From positions 372,001 to 436,000 of the forward strand of contig NZ_QEQQ01000002.1 in NCBI RefSeq assembly GCF_003097235.1: DNA of 64,000 nt, written 5' to 3'. The DNA comes from Pseudomonas sp. CC120222-01a (lineage in GTDB: Bacteria > Pseudomonadota > Gammaproteobacteria > Pseudomonadales > Pseudomonadaceae). Under the pieces are notes generated by a model. The model saw nothing but the letters and a program-made list of their open reading frames with translations. It made no database searches and had not been told where the DNA came from. Positions 17,492 to 28,578 of the stretch are shown here, piece after piece. Within the stretch, counting starts at the first letter, position 1. Each line of letters starts with the position of its first letter. Made by a program: the position numbers and the translations under genes.

Positions 17492-18382
17492 ATGGCCGAA
17501 CAATGGGACCTTGAACAACTGCGCACCTTTCTGCGTGTCGCCGAATTGCGCTCGTTTTCTGCGGTGGCCCGCGAACAGCGCAAGGCACAGTCGGCCATCA
17601 GCAATGCCATCGCCCTGCTGGAGACTGACCTCGGTGTCACGCTGTTCGAGCGCAGCAGCGGGCGCCAGCCGAAACTGACTGAAAATGGCACGGCGCTGCT
17701 CGAAGATGCCCGCGAACTCTTGCGCCAGTGCGAACGCCTCGATGGCCGTGCCCTGGCCTTGATGCGAGGCCAGGAAGCCCTGTTGCGGGTGGCTCAGGAC
17801 GAGGCGATGCCTTATCAGCCAGTGATCGACAGCCTCGACGAACTGGCTAGCCGTTTCCCGTACCTGGAGGTGCAACTGGCCAGTGGCGCCCAGGGCGATG
17901 TCGCCCGCAAGCTGGCCGAGCGCCGCGCCGACCTGGGGCTGTTCTTTCACCACGAAAGCATCCCGGCATCACTGGAGCGTCGTGCGTTGGGCAGCGTGGA
18001 AATGGTCACGGTCTGTGCGGTTGGGCATCCGCTGGCGAGCCAAGGCCAGGTTACCCGCCAGCAGTTGGCCCGCCATCGGCAATTGCTGATCACCCCGCAG
18101 CAAAGCGGTTACCCCGGCGGCGAGGCAATCAGCCCGCAAGTCTGGCGTGCCGACAGCTTCTACGCCATGGCCGAGCTGCTGATGCGTGGCCTGGGCTGGG
18201 CCTGGCTGCCGCGGCATGTGGTGCAATACCCGACCTACCAGGCGCACATGGTCGAGCTCGACAGCGAATGGCGCCCGCCCGCGCTGGTGGCCGAACTGGC
18301 CTGGCGCCGCGATGAGCCGCTGGGCCCTGCTGCGCAATGGCTGGCGGAGCGCTTTGCGGTGCACCTGCGCGCGATCGGGTAA
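17492..18382 (+). CDS. LysR-family transcriptional regulator
   Basis: A 296-residue LysR regulator. The N-terminal winged helix-turn-helix covers roughly residues 5-65 (LEQLRTFLRVAELRSFSAVA, then ITNAIALLE-like SAISNAIALLE), followed by the periplasmic-binding-protein-like effector domain. ATG 17492 has GGAG 8 bases upstream; a TTG just before it is less likely. It diverges from the SMR gene across 87 bases containing two ATTACC-type direct repeats, so control of the SMR-FAD-AKR operon and of itself is a reasonable inference. The effector is unknown. Confidence 0.88.
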   Translation: MAEQWDLEQLRTFLRVAELRSFSAVAREQRKAQSAISNAIALLETDLGVTLFERSSGRQPKLTENGTALLEDARELLRQCERLDGRALALMRGQEALLRVAQDEAMPYQPVIDSLDELASRFPYLEVQLASGAQGDVARKLAERRADLGLFFHHESIPASLERRALGSVEMVTVCAVGHPLASQGQVTRQQLARHRQLLITPQQSGYPGGEAISPQVWRADSFYAMAELLMRGLGWAWLPRHVVQYPTYQAHMVELDSEWRPPALVAELAWRRDEPLGPAAQWLAERFAVHLRAIG

Positions 18383-18393
18383 ACTCCGCGGCC

Positions 18394-19665
18394 ATGAACA
18401 GAACACTCTATACCTTGCTGTTTCACCTGGGCCTGCCGCTGGTTGCGCTGCGCCTGTACCTGCGCGCACGCAAGGCACCGGCCTACGGCCAGCGCATCGG
18501 CGAGCGCTTTGCCCGCAACCTGCCGGCCATGCGCCAGGGCGGAATCTGGGTGCATGCGGTGTCGGTCGGTGAAAGCATTGCCGCCGCCCCGATGGTACGT
18601 GCGCTGCTCAAGGCCTACCCGGACCTGCCGATCACGCTCACCTGCATGACCCCGACCGGCTCAGAGCGTATCCGCGCGATGTTCGCCGATGAGCCGCGTA
18701 TCCAGCACTGCTACCTGCCCTATGACCTGCCATGGGCGGCCGGGCGCTTTCTCGACCATGTGCGCCCGCGCCTGGGCATCATCATGGAAACTGAACTATG
18801 GCCCAACCATATCCACCAGTGCGCCAGGCGTCGCATTCCGGTGGCTTTGGCCAATGCCCGGCTCTCCGAGCGCTCGGCCCGTGGCTATGGGCGCTTTGCC
18901 AAGCTGACCCGGCCGATGCTGGGTGAGATGAGCCTGATTGCCGTGCAGACCGAAACCGAGGCCCGGCGTTTCCGTGATCTGGGCGCTCGCCCCGAGTGCG
19001 TCCAGGTGACCGGCTCGATCAAGTTCGACCTGAAAATCGACGAGCAGTTGCCGCCCCGTGCCAAGGCATTGCGCGAACAGTGGGGCGCCGACCAGCGCCC
19101 GGTGTGGATCGCTGCGAGCACCCATGAGGGTGAGGATGCCTTGATCCTGCAGGCGCACCGGCAGTTGCTGCAGGTGCATGGTGATGCGCTGCTGATCCTG
19201 GTACCGCGGCATCCTGAGCGGTTCGATGCCGTACATGCTTTGTGCGCCGGGCAGTTCGCCACGGTGCGCCGCTCTGCCGGCACGCCGGTGGATGCCCGGA
19301 CTCAGGTGCTGCTTGGCGACACCATGGGTGAGTTGCTGTTCCTCTATGCCCTGGCCGACATCGCCTTTGTCGGCGGCAGCCTGGTGGCCACGGGCGGCCA
19401 TAACCCGCTGGAGCCTGCGGCATTAGCATTGCCGGTGCTCATGGGACCACATGTGTTCAACTTCCTTGAAATCAGCGCGATGCTGCGCGAGGCGGGGGCG
19501 TTGCAGCAGGTCGATGATGCCGACGGGCTGGCCGAAGCGGTACGGCGGTTGATCGAGCTGCCGCAGGATGCGCAGCGCATGGGCGAGGCGGGCAGGGCGG
19601 TGATGCAGGCCAACCAGGGCGCCTTGCAGCGCTTGCTGGATGGGCTGGGCAAGCTTCTCAGCTGA
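18394..19665 (+). CDS. waaA: Kdo transferase WaaA
   Basis: A 423-residue 3-deoxy-D-manno-octulosonic acid transferase that adds Kdo to the lipid A precursor at the inner membrane. A short N-terminal hydrophobic anchor (TLLFHLGLPLVALRLYL) is followed by the Glycos_transf_N domain (GGIWVHAVSVGESIAA) and a GT-B donor domain with FVGGSLVATGGHNPLEPAA. ATG 18394 lies 11 bases after the LysR stop; an in-frame start at 18337 overlaps LysR and is not conserved. Although separated from msbA/hldE by an unrelated operon, it completes the core-biosynthesis set. Confidence 0.95.
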   Translation: MNRTLYTLLFHLGLPLVALRLYLRARKAPAYGQRIGERFARNLPAMRQGGIWVHAVSVGESIAAAPMVRALLKAYPDLPITLTCMTPTGSERIRAMFADEPRIQHCYLPYDLPWAAGRFLDHVRPRLGIIMETELWPNHIHQCARRRIPVALANARLSERSARGYGRFAKLTRPMLGEMSLIAVQTETEARRFRDLGARPECVQVTGSIKFDLKIDEQLPPRAKALREQWGADQRPVWIAASTHEGEDALILQAHRQLLQVHGDALLILVPRHPERFDAVHALCAGQFATVRRSAGTPVDARTQVLLGDTMGELLFLYALADIAFVGGSLVATGGHNPLEPAALALPVLMGPHVFNFLEISAMLREAGALQQVDDADGLAEAVRRLIELPQDAQRMGEAGRAVMQANQGALQRLLDGLGKLLS

Positions 19666-19679
19666 TGATTGTGTTGACT

Positions 19680-19766
19680 GCTTCGCGGGCACGCCCGCTC
19701 CCACAGGTACAGTGCAAGGCTTAAGACCTTCGCCTCACCTGTGGGAGCGGGCTTGCCCGCGAAGAA
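19680..19766. repeat. Inverted pair of P. putida-type REP elements
   Basis: Two copies of the REP palindrome (GCTTCGCGGGCAAGCCCGCTCCCACA type) face each other at 19680-19706 and about 19739-19766. They lie between convergent waaA and the TolC-family gene, with about 32 unpaired bases between. This is the usual REPIN/BIME arrangement; the first copy has one base change (ACGCC for AAGCC) in the stem. Confidence 0.85.
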
Positions 19767-19779
19767 GCCAACATCTGTC

Positions 19780-21216
19780 TCAAGGCCTGCGCTCGAAGTT
19801 CTTGGCCGAGGCGGCCGCCAGGTCCGGTGGCAGGAAGTCCTTGTCCGGGTTGTAGTCCGGCTTCAGGTACTGCTTGAGGTCCTGCAGGTCCTGCGGGCTC
19901 AAGGTCCCTGCAGCCTGCTTCAGGCTCAGGTTGTCGAGAATGTAGTCGTAGCGGCTGTTGTTGTAGTCGCGCACCGAGGTGTACAGCTGGCGCTGGGCGT
20001 CGAGCACGTCGACGATGTTGCGGGTACCGACCTGGTAGCCGATCTCGGTGGCTTCCAGCGCACTCTGGTTGGAGATGATCGACTGCTTGCGCGCCTGCAC
20101 CTGCTCCACATCGGTGTTCACCGCGCGGTGCAGGTTGCGGGTGTTCTCCACCACCTGGCGGCGCAGGCTTTCACGTTGCTGCTCGCTCTGGCTCAGGCGC
20201 TGGTAGGCCTCGCGCACTTGCGAACTGGTCAGGCCACCGCTGTAGATCGGGATGTTCAGCTGCAGGCCGACGGTGGTCTGCTCCACGTCACCACTGTAAT
20301 GCACATTGGGCAGGGCAGCCGAGTTGCTGAAACCAAGGTTGTCATTGTCGCCTTTCTGGTACTGGGCCACCGCATCGATAGTCGGAGCGTGGCCGGCCTT
20401 GCGCTGGCGCAGGGTTTCTTCGGCAGCGGCAACGGCGTGGTTGGTGGCCAGCAGGTTGAGGTTCTGGCGACCAGCGGTTTCCACCCAGGCCTTGGCGTCG
20501 TTGGGGGTCGGCACCTTGACCGGCAGTGTGTGGACAACACCCTGGATCGAGCTGTATTCGCGGTTGGTCAGGGTGACCAGAGCTTCAAAGGCATCCTGTA
20601 CCTGGCGCTCGGCGACGATCCGGTTGGCCCGGGCGGTGTCGTAGCTGGCCTGGGACTGCAGCACGTCGGTCTTGTCGGAGAGGCCGACGTCGAAACGTTC
20701 GTTGGACTGGTCCAGCTGGCGCTTGAACGCTGCTTCCTCGGCTTTGGTCGCCGCCAGGTTGTCCTGGGCCCGCAGCACGGTGAAGTAATCCTGCGCAGTC
20801 TGCAGGATCAGGTTCTGCTCGGTTGCCGACAGTTGCAGTGCCGCCTGCTCGTTGACCGCTTCGGCAGCCTGCAGCTGGAACCAGCGATCGGCGCGGAAGA
20901 TCGGTTGCGAAAGGGTCGCGCTCCAGCTGTTGCCGCTGCGGTTGATGGTCGTCGAAGGCTGGTCGAGCTTGGTGCGGGTATTCTGCATCTCGGCACCGGC
21001 CGAGAGGTTTGGCAGCAGCCCCGCGCGGGCCTGCGGCACCACTTCTTTCTGGGCGCCATAATCGGCACGGGCGGCAGCAAGATCGGCGTTGTTGTCGACC
21101 GCTTCCTGGTAAACACTGACCAGATCGGTCTTTACCGTCGTGGGCATGTCCGCTGCCCAGACCACTCCGTTGGACGCACAAGACACGGCAATCGCCAGTG
21201 AAAGTTTGCGCAGCAT
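19780..21216 (-). CDS. tolC: TolC-family outer membrane efflux protein
   Basis: A 478-residue outer membrane channel component of type I secretion and tripartite efflux. A signal peptide covers about residues 1-21 (MLRKLSLAIAVSCASNGVVWA). Two OEP repeats follow, with heptad-rich helices (e.g. LDQSNERFDVGLSDKTDVLQ in the first and SALEATEIGYQVGTRNIVDVLD in the second), the YxVGxRxxVDVL pattern being typical of TolC. ATG 21216 has AAGGAT upstream; upstream in-frame codons would place non-signal sequence before the signal peptide. It stands alone, without a membrane fusion protein, and diverges from thiC. Confidence 0.9.
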   Translation of the reverse strand: MLRKLSLAIAVSCASNGVVWAADMPTTVKTDLVSVYQEAVDNNADLAAARADYGAQKEVVPQARAGLLPNLSAGAEMQNTRTKLDQPSTTINRSGNSWSATLSQPIFRADRWFQLQAAEAVNEQAALQLSATEQNLILQTAQDYFTVLRAQDNLAATKAEEAAFKRQLDQSNERFDVGLSDKTDVLQSQASYDTARANRIVAERQVQDAFEALVTLTNREYSSIQGVVHTLPVKVPTPNDAKAWVETAGRQNLNLLATNHAVAAAEETLRQRKAGHAPTIDAVAQYQKGDNDNLGFSNSAALPNVHYSGDVEQTTVGLQLNIPIYSGGLTSSQVREAYQRLSQSEQQRESLRRQVVENTRNLHRAVNTDVEQVQARKQSIISNQSALEATEIGYQVGTRNIVDVLDAQRQLYTSVRDYNNSRYDYILDNLSLKQAAGTLSPQDLQDLKQYLKPDYNPDKDFLPPDLAAASAKNFERRP

Positions 21217-21381
21217 AAAGGCAATCCTTGTACGAAATTTAATTACTGAACTGTTGAGTATCGAGCGACGGGCCAGTGTAGTGCCATGCGCATCCGCCAA
21301 CAATCATAGGTTGCGCCTTTCATCTCCCCTGCGTTTTACCCGCTTGGCTTTGCCGACCACTCCAGTCTAGACTGCGCATGT

Positions 21382-23520
<2,139 letters not shown>

Positions 23521-23526
23521 GAACGC

Positions 23527-23619
23527 AGGGGCCGCTCCCACAGGGATCGCGCAAGGCTGAAGGTCTGCGCAGTTCTTGTGGGAGCGGCCTTGTGTCGCGA
23601 TTCGAGGACGCAGTCCTCG
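23527..23619. repeat. REP-like inverted repeat and small hairpin between thiC and cytX
   Basis: AGGGGCCGCTCCCACA (from 23527) pairs with TGTGGGAGCGGCCTTG (from 23577), the second P. putida intergenic repeat type. Just after it, CGAGGAC-GCA-GTCCTCG (23603-23619) forms a short hairpin. These may partly separate thiC from cytX transcription. Confidence 0.75.
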
Positions 23620-23656
23620 CCAAGAACACCAACAACATTGCCGGCGAGCGCCAAAC

Positions 23657-24940
23657 ATGACATCACCCAGCCAATTCTCCCCCGACCACCCGGTCCCCAC
23701 TCACCAGCGCATCTTCGGCGCCCGTGACCTGTTCTCGCTGTGGTTCTCCCTCGGCATCGGCCTGATGGTCCTGCAGGTCGGCGCCATGCTGGCCCCTGGC
23801 CTTGGCCTGGCCGGAGCAATCCTGGCCATCGCCCTTGGCACTGGTGTCGGTGTGCTGCTGCTCGGCGCTGCCGGGGTCATCGGCAGTGACACCGGCCTGT
23901 CGGCCATGGGCACCCTGAAGCTGAGCCTGGGGAGCCATGGCGCGCGCTTGCCGGCACTGCTCAACCTGCTGCAACTGGTAGGCTGGGGCGCCTTCGAGAT
24001 CATCGTCATGCGCGACGCCGCCAGCCTGCTGGGTGCACGGGCGTTCGGCGAAGACAGTGCCTGGAACAGCCCGATGCTCTGGACACTGTGCTTCGGTGGC
24101 CTGGCCACCTTGCTGGCGGTTAGCGGCCCGTTGGCGTTCGTGCGCAAGGTGCTGCGTGCCTGGGGTATCTGGCTGCTGCTGGGGGCGTGCCTGTGGCTGA
24201 CCTGGAACCTGTTCGCCAAGGCCGACCTGGCCGAGCTGTGGAACCGCGCCGGGGATGGTTCGATGTCGCTGGCCGTGGGCTTCGACATCGCCATTGCGAT
24301 GCCGTTGTCATGGTTGCCGTTGATCGCCGACTACTCGCGTTTCGCCCGTAACGGCAAACATGTATTCGGCGGAACCGTCCTGGGCTACTTCATCGGCAAC
24401 ACCTGGCTGATGAGCCTGGGCGTGGCGTACACCCTGGCCTTTGCCGCAAGCGGCGAAGTCAATGCGCTGCTGCTTGCGCTGGCAGGCGCCGGCATGGGCA
24501 TCCCACTGCTGTTGATCCTGCTGGACGAGTCGGAAAAGGCTTTTGCCGATATTCACTCGGCTGCCGTTTCCAGTGGCGTGCTGTTGCCACTGAAAGTCGA
24601 GCACCTGGCCTTGGCCATTGGTGTGCTATGCACCCTGATCGCCTTGCTGGCGCCATTGGCCCAGTACGAGAACTTCCTGTTGCTGATCGGATCGGTGTTC
24701 GCACCGCTGTTCGGCGTGGTGCTGATGGACCACTACGTGATCCGCCGCCGTCGTCTGCCGACGCAGATCGGTGGCTTGCACTGGCAGGCGCTGCTGGCCT
24801 GGGTGGTGGGTGTGGCGGCCTATCATGTGATCGCCGCCAAGGCGCCGGAGCTGGGGGCTACCCTGCCAGCACTGCTGCTGGCAGGTGGGCTGCATGGCCT
24901 GCTGAGTTTCAGCCGCGGCCGGGAAACAGCTCAGGCTTGA
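23657..24940 (+). CDS. cytX: Putative hydroxymethylpyrimidine transporter CytX
   Basis: A 427-residue NCS1-family permease with about twelve membrane helices, related to cytosine permease CodB. Its place directly after thiC matches the CytX subgroup, proposed to import the pyrimidine moiety of thiamine; the substrate is inferred. ATG 23657 gives MTSPSQFSPDHPVPTHQRIFG, a normal NCS1 beginning; an in-frame start at 23576 would translate the REP sequence. The last 32 bases overlap the convergent lipoprotein gene. Confidence 0.85.
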   Translation: MTSPSQFSPDHPVPTHQRIFGARDLFSLWFSLGIGLMVLQVGAMLAPGLGLAGAILAIALGTGVGVLLLGAAGVIGSDTGLSAMGTLKLSLGSHGARLPALLNLLQLVGWGAFEIIVMRDAASLLGARAFGEDSAWNSPMLWTLCFGGLATLLAVSGPLAFVRKVLRAWGIWLLLGACLWLTWNLFAKADLAELWNRAGDGSMSLAVGFDIAIAMPLSWLPLIADYSRFARNGKHVFGGTVLGYFIGNTWLMSLGVAYTLAFAASGEVNALLLALAGAGMGIPLLLILLDESEKAFADIHSAAVSSGVLLPLKVEHLALAIGVLCTLIALLAPLAQYENFLLLIGSVFAPLFGVVLMDHYVIRRRRLPTQIGGLHWQALLAWVVGVAAYHVIAAKAPELGATLPALLLAGGLHGLLSFSRGRETAQA

Positions 24941-25655
24941 GCACGCCGTTCAGGCGCGGGTAAGGGATCTTCAGTTCCACGTGGCCCATGGAGTAGGGCG
25001 CGATGGCATAGACCTCATACTTCACCACCAGCGCGCCGTACGTCAGGGCGATGTGTGGCGAGCGCTTGAAGGGCCAGGTCTTGACGAACTCGGCATCCTT
25101 GTCCATGCCCACGCTGATCAACCAGGCCTGGTGCGACGCTTCCACGGTCTTCCAGAAGGTCTCCTCCTGGCCTGGCACCAGCATGTCCTGCAAGGTCAGC
25201 ACCTTGTCCAGCTTGCGCGAGTAGTTGATGAAGCCGCGGCCCGGCATGCCGTGGGCGCCACCGCTGTCGAGGTAGCTCGACAGTTCGATGATCACCAGCC
25301 CGTCATGCTGCTCGCGTACCTTGGCTTGCAGGTAGCTGCTGTTGCGCTTGTCGGCAGTGGCCAGGTATTGCTGCTCGTAGGCCTGCAGGGTGCTTGGCGC
25401 GGTGCCATGCTGATTATCTTCGGTCAGCTGCAGCAGGCGTTTTTCGACGATGGCATCGAGCTTGGGCTGGGCCGGGAAGTGCACGGTGTCGATGTTCACC
25501 AGCGGGCAGTCACTGGCGCTGCAGCCGGGCTTGACGTGCTCCCAGGCATCACGCTTGACCTCGAGCGGGGTCCGGTAATTGGGTGCGAACAGGCTCTGGC
25601 AGGCGCCCAGAGCGAGTGCCAGCACGGCCACGGAAGTCAGTTTGACAAGTGTCAT
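24909..25655 (-). CDS. RsiV/DUF3298-family lipoprotein
   Basis: A 248-residue probable lipoprotein: signal peptide with lipobox LGAC (lipidated Cys19). The C-terminal DUF3298-like region includes SSYLDSGGAHGMPGRGFINY and LTLQDMLVPGQEETF, as in the extracellular domains of RsiV. There is no anti-sigma region or transmembrane anchor and no sigma factor beside it, so a signalling role is not supported. AAGGAT precedes ATG 25655. Its 3' end overlaps that of cytX on the opposite strand by 32 bases. Confidence 0.75.
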   Translation of the reverse strand: MTLVKLTSVAVLALALGACQSLFAPNYRTPLEVKRDAWEHVKPGCSASDCPLVNIDTVHFPAQPKLDAIVEKRLLQLTEDNQHGTAPSTLQAYEQQYLATADKRNSSYLQAKVREQHDGLVIIELSSYLDSGGAHGMPGRGFINYSRKLDKVLTLQDMLVPGQEETFWKTVEASHQAWLISVGMDKDAEFVKTWPFKRSPHIALTYGALVVKYEVYAIAPYSMGHVELKIPYPRLNGVLKPELFPGRG

Positions 25656-25840
25656 GGTGATCCTTGCAGAACAGGGAAAAGTCGGCCTTTGACCGTCTGC
25701 GCGGCCTTCAGTTCGCCACTAAGCTATCAGAGTGAAGACGTGCTGTCCCGAGTGCGCGAACGGTTGCCGGAAAGGGGTGAAACGGGCAACCGTGCAGAGT
25801 AGGATGGCGCGATGCGGTAACTGAGGTCATGAGGATTTCC

Positions 25841-26458
25841 ATGTCAGACACGTTGAATTCGGTGCCCAAGGCGGTCGAGATCGTCAAGCGGGACAACTGC
25901 TTCAAGGGCTTCTACAAGCTCGACAAGGTGCAGCTGCGCCATGAACTGTTCGCCGGTGGCATGAGCGGTGAGATCAGCCGTGAGCTGTTCGTGCGTCACG
26001 ATGCGGTCTGTGTGCTGCCGTATGACCCACTGCGCGATGAAGTGGTGCTGATCGAGCAGTTTCGTGTCGGCGCCTTGGGCAAGGTCGACAACCCTTGGCT
26101 GATCGAGATGGTCGCCGGGCTGATCGACAGGGAAGAAGAGCTGGAAGAGGTCGCGCATCGTGAAGCCGAGGAAGAAGCCGGGCTGGCGATAGGCGCCTTG
26201 TGGCCGATCACCCGTTACTTCCCTTCACCCGGCGGCAGTGATGAGTACGTGCACCTGTACCTCGGCCGTTGCACCAGTGAAGGCGCGGGTGGGCTGCATG
26301 GCCTGGAAGAAGAAAGCGAGGACATCCGCGTACGCGTGTGGTCATTCGACGATGCAATTCAGGCCGTACGCGATGGTCAAATCTGCAACGCGGCGACCAT
26401 CATCAGCCTGCAGTGGCTGGCGCTGAACAAAGATGAAGTTCGAGGTATGTGGAAGTGA
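25841..26458 (+). CDS. nudF: ADP-ribose pyrophosphatase NudF
   Basis: A 205-residue Nudix hydrolase that splits ADP-ribose into AMP and ribose 5-phosphate. The full Nudix box is present: G-x5-E-x7-REAEEEAGL within LIDREEELEEVAHREAEEEAGL, followed by the family segment YFPSPGGSDEYVHLYL. ATG 25841 (AGGA 6 bases upstream) gives MSDTLNSVP; an ATG at 25829 in frame is possible. It heads a run of same-strand genes through parC, and its stop overlaps the start of yqiB. Confidence 0.93.
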   Translation: MSDTLNSVPKAVEIVKRDNCFKGFYKLDKVQLRHELFAGGMSGEISRELFVRHDAVCVLPYDPLRDEVVLIEQFRVGALGKVDNPWLIEMVAGLIDREEELEEVAHREAEEEAGLAIGALWPITRYFPSPGGSDEYVHLYLGRCTSEGAGGLHGLEEESEDIRVRVWSFDDAIQAVRDGQICNAATIISLQWLALNKDEVRGMWK

Positions 26459-26901
26459 ACCTCTTGCGTGAGCGTTATCGGGTCGACCTGGCCGGGCTGC
26501 AAGCAGCCTGCGAGGCCAACTATGCCCGGCTCATGCGCTTGCTGCCCGATATGCGTACCACCCAGAGTTCGCGGCGCATCGGCATGACCCAGGGCGACCA
26601 GATGCTCGGTGTGCTGGTGCTCGATGTGCTGCTGGCCTGCCCGTACACCACTACCCTGCGGGTACGCCAGGAGCACAGCCTGCCCTGGCTGCCGGTGCCG
26701 CACCTGGAGGTGCAGGTGTATCACGATGCGCGCATGGCCGAAGTGATCAGCGCCGAGCACACCCGCCGCCTGCGCAGCATCTACCCGTACCCCAACGAGG
26801 CCATGCACCAGCCGGACGAGAAGGCGCAGCTCAATCTGTTCCTCGGCGAATGGCTCAGCCATTGCCTGGCCTGCGGCCACGAACTGGCAAGTGTGCGCTG
26901 A
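26449..26901 (+). CDS. yqiB: YqiB family protein (DUF1249)
   Basis: A 150-residue DUF1249 protein, conserved between nudF and cpdA in gamma-proteobacteria. Conserved features include the opening LRERYRVDLAGLQAACEANYARLMRLLP and the closing block with NLFLGEWLSHCLACGH. No enzymatic motif or membrane segment is seen and its function is unknown. Start is either GTG 26449 or GTG 26455, both overlapping the nudF stop; CGAGG lies just upstream, closer to ideal spacing for 26455. Confidence 0.88.
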   Translation: MEVNLLRERYRVDLAGLQAACEANYARLMRLLPDMRTTQSSRRIGMTQGDQMLGVLVLDVLLACPYTTTLRVRQEHSLPWLPVPHLEVQVYHDARMAEVISAEHTRRLRSIYPYPNEAMHQPDEKAQLNLFLGEWLSHCLACGHELASVR

Positions 26902-26986
26902 AATGTGACCTGGGTCGGTTTCGAGTGTTTGCTCGCAACCATTCCAGCGCCATAATTCGTGCAGAATCCGTTCGAGGAGACGGCCG

Positions 26987-27790
26987 TTGCCGCACCCAGA
27001 CCCTTCCCCTGCGCCCGTGCATGTGGTGCAACTGACCGACGCCCACCTGTTCGCCAACCCGGCGGGCACCTTGCTGGGCCTCAATACCCGCGACAGCCTG
27101 CGCCATGTGGTGGCCCAGGTGCGTCGCGAGCAGCCGCGTGTCGACTTGCTGTTGTGCACCGGTGACCTGTCCCAGGATGGCAGTGTCGCTTCGTATGAAG
27201 CGTTCGTTGAGCTGACCGGCGAATTTGCCGTAGCGACTCGCTGGTTGCCGGGCAACCATGATGAAGCCAAGGTCATGGCCGAGGTAGCGCCGGATCTGGT
27301 GCAGTCGGTGACCGACATCGGCAACTGGCGCGTGGTCATGCTCAACACGGCGGTGCAGGGCGCTACCCATGGGTTGCTCGAACAGGACCAGTTGTCGACC
27401 CTCGATGATGCCCTGGCCTCGGCCGGCGAACGCCATTGCCTGGTGTGCTGTCACCATCAGCCGGTGGATATCGGTTGCGCCTGGATTGCTCCGATCGGAT
27501 TGCGCAATGCCGATGAACTGCTGCAGCGGTTGCACAGTTATCCACAGGTGAAGGCGTTGCTCTGGGGGCATATTCACCAGGAATGGGATGAACAGCGCGA
27601 TGGTTTGCGCCTGCTGGCCACGCCGTCGACCTGCATCCAGTTCGCGGCGGGCAGCGAGGACTTCAAGGTCAGCGAAGAGCAGCCGGGTTATCGCTGGCTG
27701 CGCCTGCATGCCGATGGGCGAGTTGAGACTGGAGTAGAGCGGGCCAGAGACTTCGAAGTCAGGCTCGACTTCAATAGTCCGGGATACTGA
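26987..27790 (+). CDS. cpdA: 3',5'-cyclic AMP phosphodiesterase CpdA
   Basis: A 267-residue class III cyclic nucleotide phosphodiesterase with the dinuclear metallophosphatase motifs in order: LTDAHLF, CTGDLSQDG, LPGNHDE, CCHHQP and WGHIHQE. It would set cytoplasmic cAMP levels and so Vfr/Crp signalling. Start is TTG at 26987 preceded by GAGGAGA with six bases of spacing; no ATG fits. It follows yqiB by 85 bases in the conserved nudF-yqiB-cpdA-yqiA-parE order. Confidence 0.93.
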   Translation: MPHPDPSPAPVHVVQLTDAHLFANPAGTLLGLNTRDSLRHVVAQVRREQPRVDLLLCTGDLSQDGSVASYEAFVELTGEFAVATRWLPGNHDEAKVMAEVAPDLVQSVTDIGNWRVVMLNTAVQGATHGLLEQDQLSTLDDALASAGERHCLVCCHHQPVDIGCAWIAPIGLRNADELLQRLHSYPQVKALLWGHIHQEWDEQRDGLRLLATPSTCIQFAAGSEDFKVSEEQPGYRWLRLHADGRVETGVERARDFEVRLDFNSPGY

Positions 27791-27934
27791 AAATTTTGGG
27801 GCCGCTGCGCGCCCCAGCTCTTGAAGAATTTGTTGCTAAATCCCTGCCGCGGCGCCAAAACCCGGCGAACGCGCTACACTGCGCGTCCCTGCGCCCGCAC
27901 CATCGGGCGCGAAGCCACAGATTCCGGGGGCAGC

Positions 27935-28543
27935 ATGTCGGGTTCCATCCTCTATATCCATGGCTTCAACAGCTCGCCGCTTTCCACCAAGGCGCGCCAG
28001 CTCGCGGCGGTGATGCAGCAGTTGGGCCTTTCGCAGCAGCTGCGCGTTCCGGAACTGCACCACCACCCTCGCCAGGCCATGGTCCAGCTCGAAGCTGCCA
28101 TCACCGAGCTCGGGGCGCCCCTGCTGGTCGGCAGTTCGCTCGGCGGCTACTATGCCACCCATCTGGCCGAGCGCCACGGGCTGAAAGCCCTGCTGGTCAA
28201 CCCGGCAGTCACCCCGCACAAGCGCTTCGACGGTTATCTGGGTACCCAGCGCAACCACTACACTGGCGAGACTTGGGAGCTGACCCTGGACCATGTGCAG
28301 GCCCTGGCCGAACTGGAAGTGCCGGCACCGACCGACCCATGCCGCTATCAAGTGTGGCTGCAGACCGCCGATGAAACCCTGGACTACCGCCACGCCGAGC
28401 ATTATTACCGGGCTTGCGCCCTGCGTATCCAGGCCGGTGGCGACCACAGCTTCCAGGGCTTTGCCGAGCAGCTGCCAGGCCTGCTGGCCTTCGCCGGTAT
28501 TGCCCGGCAGCAGTATGCGGCGCTCGATTTTTCTGTATTTTGA
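27935..28543 (+). CDS. yqiA: Esterase YqiA
   Basis: A 202-residue alpha/beta hydrolase of the YqiA family. The N-terminal ILYIHGFNSSPLSTKARQL and the nucleophile elbow GSSLGGYYA are evident, with the catalytic histidine probably in AGGDHSFQGF. The natural substrate is unknown. I take ATG 27935, giving the short conserved start MSGSILYIHGF; an earlier in-frame start at 27821 adds an unconserved leader that crosses a GC-rich hairpin (27799-27816). parE starts 35 bases downstream. Confidence 0.9.
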   Translation: MSGSILYIHGFNSSPLSTKARQLAAVMQQLGLSQQLRVPELHHHPRQAMVQLEAAITELGAPLLVGSSLGGYYATHLAERHGLKALLVNPAVTPHKRFDGYLGTQRNHYTGETWELTLDHVQALAELEVPAPTDPCRYQVWLQTADETLDYRHAEHYYRACALRIQAGGDHSFQGFAEQLPGLLAFAGIARQQYAALDFSVF

Positions 28544-28578
28544 TTTTTTTGCATTCACCAGACTGACGACGAGAATCC

